Part shown: in pieces, positions 8,830-18,034 of the stretch
Layout: each line of letters begins with the position of its first letter
Position numbering within the stretch: position 1 is the first letter of the stretch
Source: Deltaproteobacteria bacterium
Lineage (GTDB): Bacteria > Desulfobacterota > Desulfarculia > Adiutricales > Adiutricaceae
NCBI GenBank assembly: GCA_031269825.1
Contig: JAISYP010000031.1
Location: forward strand, 1-42,270
Reading direction: 5' to 3'
DNA length: 42,270 nucleotides
Notes under the pieces: model-generated
Databases searched by the model: none
What the model saw: the letters and a program-made list of their open reading frames with translations, nothing else
What the model was told of the DNA's origin: nothing
Position numbers and translations under genes: made by a program

Positions 8830-9062
8830 TAAAAAACAAGACGAAAGTCTTTTTCCAAATAGCCAGAAACCCGTTAAACCGGTTTTTCCGGCCCTCGCTA
8901 AACCCGCGCGCGCGGCGTCAGAATGAAATATGTCTGGCTCGGGGGCATTAATTTGCTAACCCTGGAGTCGCGACGCCATCGCCTAAGTTATTTTCCTCGC
9001 TACCAAAACTTTATATATTGGTCGTTCGCGCTTGTCCGGGGCTATTCCGTTGGGAGGCCCGC

Positions 9063-9644
9063 GTGAAAACTTTGATTTTTGATTGCCACGATTCTTTTAC
9101 CTACAACTTGGCCCACCAGATCCAGGCCGGGCTGCGGGCTGGGGATCAATTGGTTGTCCGCTCGCCAGAGGAATTGGATTTGGCCGAGGTAGGGGACTAT
9201 GACCGGATCATCCTTTCCCCTGGCCCGGGCGCGCCAGGGGAAATGACCAATCTCTTGCCGCTCATCCAGCGTTGGGCTCCGTTTAAATCCATCCTGGGCG
9301 TTTGCCTGGGTCACCAAGCCTTAGGCCAGGTCTTTGGGGCGCGCTTAATTAATCTAAAAAAAGTTTTTCATGGCGTTAAATCCCGGATTCGGCTTTTAAG
9401 CCCCACCCGGCTCTTTCGGGGGCTGCCGACCGAGATCGAGGCTGGCCGTTATCACTCTTGGCTAGTGGACGAAGCGGCTTGGCCAGGGGAGTTGGAGGTG
9501 ACGGCCAGGGATGAGCGGGGTCTGGTGATGGGCCTCAAACACGTCCATTACGATCTCCATGGGTTGCAGTTCCACCCGGAATCGATTCTGACGCCATTGG
9601 GGCCGCGGATTTTGACTAACTTTCTTTACCAGGAGGGAGTCTAA
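9063..9644 (+). CDS. pabA: Aminodeoxychorismate synthase, glutamine amidotransferase subunit
   Basis: This 193-residue class I glutamine amidotransferase supplies ammonia to PabB for 4-amino-4-deoxychorismate. The nucleophile Cys81 is in GVCLGHQALG, and His171 and Glu173 are in LQFHPES, completing the triad. The start is taken as GTG at 9063 because GGGAGG lies just upstream and the protein then begins MKTLIFDCHDSF, as PabA/TrpG proteins do; the frame is open further upstream. TrpG cannot be excluded from sequence alone, since one subunit can serve both enzymes, but the pabB and pabC neighbours argue for folate synthesis. Confidence 0.92.
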   Translation: MKTLIFDCHDSFTYNLAHQIQAGLRAGDQLVVRSPEELDLAEVGDYDRIILSPGPGAPGEMTNLLPLIQRWAPFKSILGVCLGHQALGQVFGARLINLKKVFHGVKSRIRLLSPTRLFRGLPTEIEAGRYHSWLVDEAAWPGELEVTARDERGLVMGLKHVHYDLHGLQFHPESILTPLGPRILTNFLYQEGV

Positions 9645-10624
9645 TGGAGTTCGCGCGCCCGGCTTGGATCCGCGAAGAGATGAACCGGTTGGGGGGATTG
9701 GGGCGACCGTTTTTGTTCGCGATTGATTTTGAGATGACCCAGGGGTTCGTCATCGAGGATCCCGCCCAACAGTCGTCCGTTGGTTACCAAGTTTGGGGCC
9801 AGGGGAACAAAAAAAATGACGCCGCCCCGAAGCTGGAAAATGTTCGGTTAATAACCCAACCTTTGTCTATAGAAGAATACGCCGCCAAGTTCGCGGTGGT
9901 TATGGCGGGGTTGGCTCGGGGGGATAGTTATTTAGTTAACCTCACCGTGGCCACCCCCCTGGAGTGCTCGCTGGATTTGGCGGATATATTCGCGGCCAGC
10001 TCCTCGCCCTACCAGATCTTGGTTCCGGATCATTTTGTCTGTTTTTCGCCCGAGCGTTTTGTCCGGATTGAGGCGGGCCAAATTTCCACCTGCCCCATGA
10101 AAGGCACCATCAACGCCGCCATCCCCGACGCGGCGCGGGTAATTTTGGAAGACTTTAAGGAGACGGCCGAACACGCCACGATCGTGGATCTGTTACGGAA
10201 CGATTTAAGTCTGAGCGCCAGCCAAGTGCGGGTTAGCCGCTATCGTTACCTGGATCGGATCCAGACGCGGCAACGGGAAATCCTGCAGGTTTCCTCGGAG
10301 ATTGTCGGGAGCTTGCCCGACCATTACCAGAGCCATTTGGGGGATATCCTGTTTCGCCTCTTGCCCGCCGGCTCCTGTTCCGGGGCTCCTAAGGCCTCGA
10401 CCCTTTTGATTATTCAACGCGCCGAACAACAACCGCGGGGTTTTTACACCGGCGTTTTTGGGCTGTTTGACGGACAGACGCTGGAATCGGCGGTGATGAT
10501 TCGTTTCATCGAAAAAGGGCCAACGGGCTTGGTTTTTCGTAGTGGCGGCGGGATCACGGCCTACAGCCAAATGGAAAGCGAGTACCAGGAAGCGTTGGAG
10601 AAAATTTATCTGCCGTTTGTTTAG
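9644..10624 (+). CDS. pabB: Aminodeoxychorismate synthase component I, short form
   Basis: A chorismate-binding enzyme that, with PabA, makes aminodeoxychorismate. At 326 residues it lacks the N-terminal domain of the ~450-residue E. coli protein, like the short PabB forms known in some other phyla. The core motifs are present: CPMKGT (150-155, with the active-site lysine typical of PabB), TIVDLLRNDLS (179-189), GSCSGAPK (243-250), GFYTGVFG (266-273) and RSGGGIT (299-305). It overlaps the pabA stop by one base (TAATG), so translation is probably coupled. Confidence 0.93.
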   Translation: MEFARPAWIREEMNRLGGLGRPFLFAIDFEMTQGFVIEDPAQQSSVGYQVWGQGNKKNDAAPKLENVRLITQPLSIEEYAAKFAVVMAGLARGDSYLVNLTVATPLECSLDLADIFAASSSPYQILVPDHFVCFSPERFVRIEAGQISTCPMKGTINAAIPDAARVILEDFKETAEHATIVDLLRNDLSLSASQVRVSRYRYLDRIQTRQREILQVSSEIVGSLPDHYQSHLGDILFRLLPAGSCSGAPKASTLLIIQRAEQQPRGFYTGVFGLFDGQTLESAVMIRFIEKGPTGLVFRSGGGITAYSQMESEYQEALEKIYLPFV

Positions 10625-10634
10625 GAGGCGCGTT

Positions 10635-11276
10635 TTGCTAGATCCGCTTGAGCCAATCGACCGAGCCGACGCCAAAGAGCTTTGTTTTTTGGAATCCATC
10701 AAATGGGCGCGAAATCGTTATCATAACCTACCTTTCCACGTGGCTAGGATTGAGCGGACGTGGGGCCAATATTTTGGTGGGGCTCCGGGGTTTGAGTTGG
10801 CCCAGGCTCTGCCCCGGGATTTGGGGCCGGATTTAATCAAGGTTCGCTTGGTCTATAACCAGGCTCGCTATACGGTCACCCACGCGCCTTATAGTTTTCC
10901 GGTCTTAAAAACCGCTGAGCTGGTTAAATCCGACCTTTATTATGGGGAAAAATTTGTCGATCGCGGCGAGCTTAACGCGCTTAAGGCCCAAAGCCAGGCC
11001 GACGAAATCCTCATTGTTCAAGATGGCCAAATCACGGATTGCTCCATCGCTAACTTGGTTTTCGCCGAGGGAACGGGTCGTTTGGTTTCCCCGAAAAAAT
11101 GTCTGTTGCCGGGGGTCAAAAGGGCGGCTCTGTTGGCGGCGAAAAAAATTGAGCTGGCGGTTATTCGGCCTGGGGATCTGGATAAATACGCGCGGGTTAG
11201 TCTGATTAACGCCATGATCGATCTTGAGGACGCGATCGAGATCCCGGTGGAAAGGATCTTTGGGGAGCGAGTTTAA
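10635..11276 (+). CDS. pabC: 4-amino-4-deoxychorismate lyase, class IV aminotransferase family
   Basis: PLP enzyme that splits aminodeoxychorismate into p-aminobenzoate and pyruvate. The protein has 213 residues, shorter than the ~270 of E. coli PabC but like compact forms paired with short PabB. The PLP lysine is probably Lys106 in YYGEKFVDRGELN; DEILIVQDGQITDCSIANLVF (123-143) is the typical class IV stretch. The frame is open upstream inside pabB, but TTG at 10635 has a perfect AGGAGG six bases before it and lies ten bases after the pabB stop. It is the last gene of the pabABC operon. No strong terminator follows. Confidence 0.87.
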   Translation: MLDPLEPIDRADAKELCFLESIKWARNRYHNLPFHVARIERTWGQYFGGAPGFELAQALPRDLGPDLIKVRLVYNQARYTVTHAPYSFPVLKTAELVKSDLYYGEKFVDRGELNALKAQSQADEILIVQDGQITDCSIANLVFAEGTGRLVSPKKCLLPGVKRAALLAAKKIELAVIRPGDLDKYARVSLINAMIDLEDAIEIPVERIFGERV

Positions 11277-11309
11277 CGGGCGAGATTGATTTTTTCGGCC
11301 AGTAACATA

Positions 11310-11421
11310 GGATGGCGTGGGAAAAACCCTAGTTTAAGGGCAAGCGACAAGTAAAAGAGTATTAATTTCAATTATTTATAAATTATGATTCTTGAATTTT
11401 GGACTTTTCGCGCGACCATCA
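11310..11421 (-). mobile_element. MITE-like element, copy 2 (112 bp)
   Basis: Inverted relative to copy 1. Read on the minus strand it begins TGATGGTCGCGCGAAAAG and ends CCCACGCCATCC, exactly 112 bases as in copies 1 and 3. The flanks are CATA on the left and AATA on the right, an imperfect 4-base match. It sits 33 bases after pabC. Confidence 0.8.
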
Positions 11422-11924
11422 AATAGGCGCCTTAGGTCGGCTTAGCTTTTGGCTTTAGGGATCCATTATTTATTGGCGCGCTTTTTTTGGGCGCCTTAAG
11501 TTGACCGGTCTGGTGGACAAGAGCGACGGGTTAATTTGTTGACCATTTAAGGACTAAATCTTCGCGCGCCTCCTCCCCCTCGCCCCTGGCCAGCGCGGAA
11601 AGCCTTATTTATAGTCGGGCTAGGGTTGGACGCGCCTGTGGTGGCTCAATCGCCCGCTCCATCAAGGATACTTCGGTTTCGTTGATTCAGGCTTTGAAAT
11701 ATTGTATTTTGGAACTGGCCCTAGGCGCGATGTCCCACCTTCGATCGCCCCCTGGTTTTAACTTTATGGCGCTATAATCCCTTTTCGCGAGCTTTTTTAG
11801 GCTTAGCGCCCAGGCTGGCGTTTCCATGGGGATTGGACACGGCTTTGGGGGGATCTGGGGGGAATGATTATACCCGTTCGTGGACTAACATAATAATAGT
11901 TACCTGGTCTTAGTGAGGTGTTTA
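11422..11924. other. Intergenic region before pyk
   Basis: No recognised gene. The plus-strand frame from about 11591 to 11778 is open (reads ...SIARSIKDTSVSLIQALKYC...) but has no good start or match and may be a decayed gene piece. The bases just before pyk (TAATAATAG near 11891) could be part of a promoter, but no clear -35 is seen. Confidence 0.4.
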
Positions 11925-13361
11925 ATGGTCGAGTCGGCTTTTCTGCGCAAAACCAAAATCGTGGCCACCATTGGGCCAGCTTCCAGTGATCCCGAAATCC
12001 TGGGTAAAATGATTGACGCCGGGATGAACGTGGCTCGGCTCAATTTTTCCCATGGCGATCAGGCTACCCATAAGGCCAACATCCTCAATTTGCGGCGTTT
12101 GGCTAAAGAGCGGGGTCGGGAAGTGGGGATTCTTCAGGATTTGAGCGGGCCGAAGATTCGCTTGGGGGCCATCGCCGAAAGACGCTTGGAGCACGGCCAG
12201 GTCATCAAACTCGTCCAGGGCGCTGGCGACGCTCCGCCCGACTCTTTAACCGTTAACTATAGTTATCTATTAGAAGACGTTAGTCCCGGTAGCCGGATTC
12301 TTTTGGCCGATGGCCGATTGGAAGTGAAGATCCTCAAGAGGGAAGGGGAGGCGCTTTTGGCCGAGGTGTTGACCGGGGGCGTGATCAGCGCTCACAAAGG
12401 GGTCAACATGCCGGAGTCTAACCTTCAGATCCGGGCCTTCACCGATAAAGACAAAGCCGATTTGGTGTGTGGTTTGGAGGCGGGGGTGGATTTTGTGGCC
12501 ATGAGTTTTGTGCGCCATGAAGACGATTTAAAACCGATCCGCGAGATGATCAACCGCTCCACCACCCCGCCGCTCTTGATCGCTAAGATTGAAAAGCCCC
12601 AGGCCTTGGCGCGCCTAAATAATATTTTGGACATGGCCGATGGCTTGATGGTCGCTCGGGGGGATCTGGGCGTGGAGATGGCCATTGAGGAAGTGCCGCT
12701 CATCCAAAAGGAGCTCATTGAGGAGGCCAGAAAACGAGGCAAGCTGGTCATCACCGCCACCCAAATGTTAGCCAGCATGGTCAATAGCCCTCGCCCCACC
12801 CGAGCCGAGGTGACGGACGTGGCCAACGCCATTTTGGATGGCACGGACGCGGTTATGCTCTCCGACGAGACGGCCGCGGGTCAGTTTCCCGTGGAGTCAG
12901 TGGCGATGCTGGATAAGGTGGCTCTAAAGACCGAGCCCCATATGGACACGAACCGCTTTATGGGCGAGAAAGCGGATCTGAAGCTTGAGAAGATGGGAGC
13001 TAGCGTCACCAAGGCCGTTTCCATCCTGGCCCGGGATCAGCAGGCCAAGGCGATCGTGGCCATCACGCAAGGGGGATCCACGGCTCGGTTGGTCTCCCAC
13101 TATCGTCAAAAAGTTCCCGTGGTGGGCATGACCTCTAGCCGGGCCACTTACCGTCAATTGACCATGTCCTGGGGGGTCATTCCGGCTCTGGTTCCGGCTT
13201 GTGACTCCATCATGTTGTTGGAGCAGTTGGCCAGCGAGTTTTTGGTGCGCAACAACTTAGCTCAAAAAGGCGACGTGGTCTTTTTAACCTGTGGGCTCCC
13301 GCTTCAGGTCAGTGGAACCACTAATTTGATCAAACTATTGGATATTGGCGAGGTTTGTTAA
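11925..13361 (+). CDS. pyk: Pyruvate kinase
   Basis: Catalyses phosphoenolpyruvate + ADP to pyruvate + ATP, the last step of glycolysis, in the cytosol. The 478 residues have the full family layout: RKTKIVATIGPAS at the N-terminus, MNVARLNFSHGD, the B domain, then KIEKPQAL and VARGDLGVE. The active-site signature ATQMLASM...PTRAEVTDVANAI...DAVMLSDETA follows, and a C-terminal allosteric domain containing QGGSTARLVSHYRQKVPVVG. ATG at 11925 is preferred over an in-frame GTG four codons earlier because GAGG lies just before it. It appears to be monocistronic. Confidence 0.96.
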   Translation: MVESAFLRKTKIVATIGPASSDPEILGKMIDAGMNVARLNFSHGDQATHKANILNLRRLAKERGREVGILQDLSGPKIRLGAIAERRLEHGQVIKLVQGAGDAPPDSLTVNYSYLLEDVSPGSRILLADGRLEVKILKREGEALLAEVLTGGVISAHKGVNMPESNLQIRAFTDKDKADLVCGLEAGVDFVAMSFVRHEDDLKPIREMINRSTTPPLLIAKIEKPQALARLNNILDMADGLMVARGDLGVEMAIEEVPLIQKELIEEARKRGKLVITATQMLASMVNSPRPTRAEVTDVANAILDGTDAVMLSDETAAGQFPVESVAMLDKVALKTEPHMDTNRFMGEKADLKLEKMGASVTKAVSILARDQQAKAIVAITQGGSTARLVSHYRQKVPVVGMTSSRATYRQLTMSWGVIPALVPACDSIMLLEQLASEFLVRNNLAQKGDVVFLTCGLPLQVSGTTNLIKLLDIGEVC

Positions 13362-13566
13362 AGGTCAAACTCTCTGGCCCCAAATTAATTTTTACCCATA
13401 ATATGGCCTGTGTTGGCCCTCTAATCGGGTTTAAGCGACTAGATATGGGCGGGCGCCCAAAAGTCCGTGGGCGAGGCGACTTAAGCGGGGCGGATTTTTG
13501 GCCGATAAGAGAAGTGTCTAGGGAACCCAGGGAATTTCCGCGCCTTAGACAAGGATGGTCGCGCTC

Positions 13567-14715
13567 ATGATCGCCAACAATAAACCCGCCCAGGTGTCTA
13601 TATACGCTCCCACGGCTGATAGCGCCGTTTATGTCCGGGTGTTTCCCCCAGATACCACCTTGGATATCAACATCACTAACGAGGGTGAGGCGTTGGAGGT
13701 GCTGGTGGCCCCCCAGGGTCGTCGGGTTCAGGTTCGGGTGGGGCCGACGCCAGCTGATTTTGGCTCTGGCCCCTGGGGTGGGTTAAGCCCGCGGGATCCG
13801 TCTGGAGTTAGCTCTGGCTCGAGCGGTTCGACCAGTCCGCCACCTGGCGGCCCCTCGCCCGCTGACTCAGTTTTACTAGTGGACGCCGAAGGTTTGGTCA
13901 TTGATGATCAGGCTCTGGAATCGCTTTCCAACGCCACGGAAGTGGGCCTGGAGCCGGTTCCAGATTCCGCCGAGCCCCCGTCTTTATCATCGGAGCGGTT
14001 GACCGCCGTTTCTTATCCCAGCCCGGAAATGGCCGTCCCCATTCCCCCCCCGAAGGTTTATCGCGACGCCGATGGAACCCCGCCGCCGCCGGAGGTTCTT
14101 CAATCTCTGGCCCAGTCGCCCGATCCTGAGCTCGAGCCCACGCCGCCCCAAGACGATCCCCTGGCCGCCACCGATCGTTTGTTGGATGGTCTCCATCTGG
14201 TTCGCTCCGATCAGCTGGCGCCCTCGCCCCAACCACCGGCGGTTGAGCGACCAACTTCAGTCGAACAGCCACCGTTAGTCGAAAAGGCGCCCGAAAAAAG
14301 CTCGGACGGGCCTGAGGAATTGGCCGAGGATTGGTCGGAACTGAGCGCGGATTTGGCCGTCCCAGATTGGGACACGGTCGGGCTAGACGCCGTTGGCGGG
14401 GCTGATTCCGCGATTAATCAAGCTAGTCTCGGCCAGGTTAGCCTTAACCTTGACGACGCCAATTTGGATCAACCCAGCGTTGAGTGTCTCTCCTTGACCC
14501 CGGCTCCCAAACCGGCCAAATCTTCCCCCGATTCTTCCACGGCCGTTATTGTCAACTACCTAGAGGACGCCGAGGACAGTTTTTTTGAGGTGGAAGGTCA
14601 GGCTAGCGTCTTGACCGAGGAAGAGGACATGGACATAGACTTTTTGGATCAAGCGGCTGGGCCAGGCGTCCTTTCGGCTAAACCGATGACGCCCGTTCCC
14701 CGAAAAGCCATATGA
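13567..14715 (+). CDS. Acidic, proline/serine-rich protein of unknown function
   Basis: 382 residues, not recognised. The first ~60 residues (MIANNKPAQVSIYAPTADSA..., VRVFPPDTTLDI...) look like a small beta-rich folded domain. The remainder is low-complexity, rich in Pro, Ser, Asp and Glu (PPPEVLQSLAQSPDPELEPT, VEQPPLVEKAPEK), and is probably disordered. There is no signal peptide or membrane helix. An ATG four codons earlier (13555) is also possible; I prefer 13567, with AAGG about ten bases upstream. The stop overlaps the next start (ATGA), so it forms a coupled pair with the secreted protein downstream. A scaffold or membrane-proximal adaptor is conceivable but unproven. Confidence 0.75.
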   Translation: MIANNKPAQVSIYAPTADSAVYVRVFPPDTTLDINITNEGEALEVLVAPQGRRVQVRVGPTPADFGSGPWGGLSPRDPSGVSSGSSGSTSPPPGGPSPADSVLLVDAEGLVIDDQALESLSNATEVGLEPVPDSAEPPSLSSERLTAVSYPSPEMAVPIPPPKVYRDADGTPPPPEVLQSLAQSPDPELEPTPPQDDPLAATDRLLDGLHLVRSDQLAPSPQPPAVERPTSVEQPPLVEKAPEKSSDGPEELAEDWSELSADLAVPDWDTVGLDAVGGADSAINQASLGQVSLNLDDANLDQPSVECLSLTPAPKPAKSSPDSSTAVIVNYLEDAEDSFFEVEGQASVLTEEEDMDIDFLDQAAGPGVLSAKPMTPVPRKAI

Positions 14716-15284
14716 AACCGAAAGATTCTCGAGTCTTGAGCCAATGGCTTTTCCCGCCAGCGGCGCTGGGCTTAGTTTGGGTGAGCCTATTATTTTTCGG
14801 TTCCCCCGCTCTGGCCCAACCCGATCCCTCGGGGCGGCCGTTGACCGTTCCCCAAGTGTCCATGGAACTGGAGGCGCGAATTAATCGCGATCCCTCTTAC
14901 GCCACCATGTGGAACGCTGGCTATGATCTATTCCGTTTACATTTAACGAACCAGGACACGGCTCGGGTTATCCACTTGGGTTATATGTCGGTTATGGGGC
15001 GAGGGTTGACGCCTCAGGCTAACTTAGCCATCCGGCAGGCGGCCATCTATTGGCAAAAAGTTCATGACGCGGGCGTGTTGAACACGCCGGTTGGGGTGGA
15101 CAACAACTGGCGGGGACAGATATACTATGGGGATGGATATTTGACGACCTTAAAAATGAGGCGCCCTAAAGGCGGCTTGGTTCCCCTGATTCCCAATCCT
15201 AATGGTAGAAGGCGGGAGCCGCGAAAAGGTCGTCGCGACAACCCTTATCCTGGGCCTTATTATCCAGGGGTCTATCCACCTTAA
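14712..15284 (+). CDS. Exported protein of unknown function
   Basis: 190 residues, not recognised. An N-terminal signal peptide (hydrophobic stretch ~13-33, cleavage near SPALAQ) is followed by a mature domain. That domain contains SMELEARINRDPSYATMWNAG and VIHLGYMSVMGRG..., and ends in a basic, proline/tyrosine-rich tail (RRREPRKGRRDNPYPGPYYP). It starts inside the stop codon of the upstream gene (4-base ATGA overlap), so the two products are probably made together. The tail is the type that binds polyanions or peptidoglycan, but that is inference. Confidence 0.75.
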   Translation: MKPKDSRVLSQWLFPPAALGLVWVSLLFFGSPALAQPDPSGRPLTVPQVSMELEARINRDPSYATMWNAGYDLFRLHLTNQDTARVIHLGYMSVMGRGLTPQANLAIRQAAIYWQKVHDAGVLNTPVGVDNNWRGQIYYGDGYLTTLKMRRPKGGLVPLIPNPNGRRREPRKGRRDNPYPGPYYPGVYPP

Positions 15285-15333
15285 GCGCGATAGCTCGCGT
15301 TCATGATAGTTACTCATTTAGGAATATTTAGCC

Positions 15334-17229
15334 GTGGTATATGACGTTATTGTCGTCGGCGGTGGTCACGCTGGGATAGAAGCCGCTCTGGCCGCCGCTC
15401 GTTGTGGCCAGAAAACCCTATTGGTCACCCAAAGACTAGCCACCATTGGCGCGTTGTCCTGCAATCCCGCGTTTGGGGGGCCCGCTAAAGGGGGTCTGGT
15501 TCGGGAAGTGGACGCGCTAGGTGGTTACGCCGGCGTCGGGGCGGATAGGGCGGCGACGCAATGCCGGATCTTGGGTGAGAAAAAAGGGCCCGCCGCCCGG
15601 GCCACGCGCAATTTAGTTGACCGAACCGCCTACAATGAGTTAGCCAAAGAGTTTGTCGGCCAATGCCCTGGGTTAACTCTTTTAGAGGGCGAGGCGAAAA
15701 ATATTTTGGCCACGGCTGGTCAGATCCAAGGCTTAGAGCTGGTGGATGGGCGGACGCTGAAAACCGGCTCTTTGGTTTTAACCGGGGGCACTTTCTGGAA
15801 TGGCCGGATCTACCATGGTCTAGCTTCCCAACCTGGGGGCCGGGTTGGGGAAGGGCCGGCGACTCATTTAAAAGCCTCTTTAGAAAGCCTCGGTCATCGG
15901 GTGGGGCGTTTATCCACCAGCACGGCTCCCCGCCTTTTAGCCAAGACCGTGGACACGCGAGGTTTAGAGGAGCAAGCCGGGGATCCGAAAGCCCGTCCTT
16001 TTTCCGCGTTAAGTGGGCCGCCGAAAAATTTGGTCAGTTGTTTTTTAACCTGGACTAACCCGAAAGCCCACCAAATTGTTCGCGACAACATCAAATCTTC
16101 CATCATTTACGCCGATAATCCGGTCAGTTCCGGCCCCCGTTATTGCCCTTCCTTAGAAGATAAGATTCACCATTTTCCCCACCGAGAGCGCCATATGGTT
16201 TTTCTGGAGCCAGATGGGCCAGAGCTGATCTATCCTGGGGGGCTACCCACTGGTTTGGCCCCGGCCACGCAACAGGCTTTCATCAATTGTTTGGCGGGCC
16301 TGGAAAAAACCGTCATCGCGCGCCCTGGTTACGCCATTGAGTATGACTATAGCGACCCGACTCTTTTGGCCCCGACGCTGGAATCGTTATTGGTTAAGGG
16401 GTTATTCCTGGCTGGCCAGATCAATGGCACCAGTGGTTACGAGGAGGCCGGTTCCCAAGGGCTTTGGGCTGGGGTGGGCGCGGCTTTACGGTCTTCGGGG
16501 TCAGAACCTTTTTATCTACGACGCGATCAGGCCCTTTTAGGGGTAATGTTGGACGATCTAACCGTTCTGGGGGTGGAGGAACCTTACCGCGTTTTCACTA
16601 GTCGAGCGGAATGGCGCTTACTGTTGCGGGAAGACAACGCCGACTCGCGCTTAGGGGAAATAGCCGAAAACCTAGGCTTGCTAGACCCGGTCAGGCGGAG
16701 TGTCTTAACAAAAAAACGCGCCGGGATCCGCGCGGGACATTTGATCTTAGGCCAAACGTGGTTTCCCCCAGAGCGGATCCAAGATATCGCTCGGCAATAC
16801 CCCATTGAGGACAAGGATCGGTTGACCGAAGGGCCTATGTTGGCCGCGGATTTTTTAAAGCGCCCCTCAGTCAAGTTGGAATATTTCTTTTCGAGTGTCC
16901 CGGAACTGGCCACGATAGATCCCGCGGCCTATTTGACCTTAGAAACGGAAATTAAGTTCGCCGGTTATTTGGCGCGTCAAGAAAAGGCCATCAAAAAGCT
17001 CGCCACCCAGGAAAACCAAGGGTTGCCCAGGGAGTTGGATTTTCGGGGCGTCCCGGGTTTATCCCGGGAGGCGGTGGAGATCTTGAGTCGAACTAGACCT
17101 TTAACTTTGGGGCAAGCTTCCCGTTTGCGTGGGGTAACCCCGGCTTCTTTGTCCGCCCTGGCCATTTTTGTCCACAAACTGACCGCTAAAGCCGGTCAGT
17201 CCTCCGCCTTAACTTCCCCCTTAACTTAG
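15334..17229 (+). CDS. mnmG: tRNA uridine-5-carboxymethylaminomethyl modification enzyme
   Basis: MnmG (GidA) with MnmE modifies the wobble uridine of several tRNAs to cmnm5U using FAD, NADH and methylene-THF. The protein has 631 residues, the normal length. The Rossmann FAD motif VGGGHAGIEAALAAAR is at the N-terminus. Family signatures include CNPAFGGPAKGGLVREVDALGG, TGTFW-type GGTFWNGRIYHGL and NGTSGYEEAGSQGLWAG. The start is GTG, with AGGA about ten bases upstream. The partner mnmE is not in this window. Confidence 0.95.
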   Translation: MVYDVIVVGGGHAGIEAALAAARCGQKTLLVTQRLATIGALSCNPAFGGPAKGGLVREVDALGGYAGVGADRAATQCRILGEKKGPAARATRNLVDRTAYNELAKEFVGQCPGLTLLEGEAKNILATAGQIQGLELVDGRTLKTGSLVLTGGTFWNGRIYHGLASQPGGRVGEGPATHLKASLESLGHRVGRLSTSTAPRLLAKTVDTRGLEEQAGDPKARPFSALSGPPKNLVSCFLTWTNPKAHQIVRDNIKSSIIYADNPVSSGPRYCPSLEDKIHHFPHRERHMVFLEPDGPELIYPGGLPTGLAPATQQAFINCLAGLEKTVIARPGYAIEYDYSDPTLLAPTLESLLVKGLFLAGQINGTSGYEEAGSQGLWAGVGAALRSSGSEPFYLRRDQALLGVMLDDLTVLGVEEPYRVFTSRAEWRLLLREDNADSRLGEIAENLGLLDPVRRSVLTKKRAGIRAGHLILGQTWFPPERIQDIARQYPIEDKDRLTEGPMLAADFLKRPSVKLEYFFSSVPELATIDPAAYLTLETEIKFAGYLARQEKAIKKLATQENQGLPRELDFRGVPGLSREAVEILSRTRPLTLGQASRLRGVTPASLSALAIFVHKLTAKAGQSSALTSPLT

Positions 17230-18034
17230 CCAACCTTAGTCAACTTCACCAACTTCACCAAGCCTATTTTCCCATTGAGGCTGGGCCAAAATCCGTTGGC
17301 TCGACGGGTGAGCTCTTTTTTTAGGGATTATTGGCGATGGCCTTGATATTGATAACTAGTTAAAATTAATAGTAAAAATAAATAAATCTGGCTATGGCTA
17401 GCCATTTATCTGAAGTTTAAAAACACGACTTTTTAAGTTAACTATATGAAAATAATAGTAAAAAATAAGTAAAACAGCGTTAGGTTAAGCGGGAAGTCAT
17501 AGGGCAATTGGGTTAGACGAAACTAGTTAGACGGGCCTAGTTAGATGGGCCTAGGGTAGCGAAATTAAGGCCGCGTCAAGACAAAAACGAAACCAATACG
17601 CGATTCGCGGCGGTTAAGCGGCCTATGTTAGCGACAACCGGCTAACGTCAACCAAAGGAGAACCAGCTTTTGGGACTAAAAGGATGTTAAGAAACGTATA
17701 ATAATATTAAAAGCGTCTTTATAAGTTAATTTAATTAATGTTTATATTTTAATCATTTAAAGAGACTATTTTTCAACTTGGTTTGATCAGATTTTTTTAC
17801 ATTATAAAACTAACCATATCCTTAAGAAAGTTAATTATTTTTTTCATATCCAAAAAAAGTAAAGAAAGTTTATTTACTGGCTAATTATTAAAATTTTTAT
17901 TATTTTGTCGCGCGAAATAGAGCCGCGGGCGGGTGATTTGAAGAATCGGAGTGAGCCCAAAATTAGGACGCGGAATTCAGAATCTAGGTTAAATCTAGTC
18001 AAGTCTAGGTAAAATCTAGGATTCATCCCTTTTA
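17230..18034. other. Gene-free, AT-rich region with short tandem repeats
   Basis: No gene is supported. Bases 17513-17554 hold three copies of a 14-base unit, TTAGACGGGCCTAG and variants. Bases 17981-18022 hold four imperfect ~11-base units based on AATCTAGGTAA. Bases 17340-17470 and 17690-17900 are AT-rich. This begins a 2.2-kb gap between mnmG and the promoter of the H1-like gene. Confidence 0.6.

Noticed and set aside
13355-13570. 71-codon ORF between pyk and the acidic protein gene
   Set aside because: It starts inside pyk, has no Shine-Dalgarno and no protein-like pattern; the spacer is better read as untranslated.
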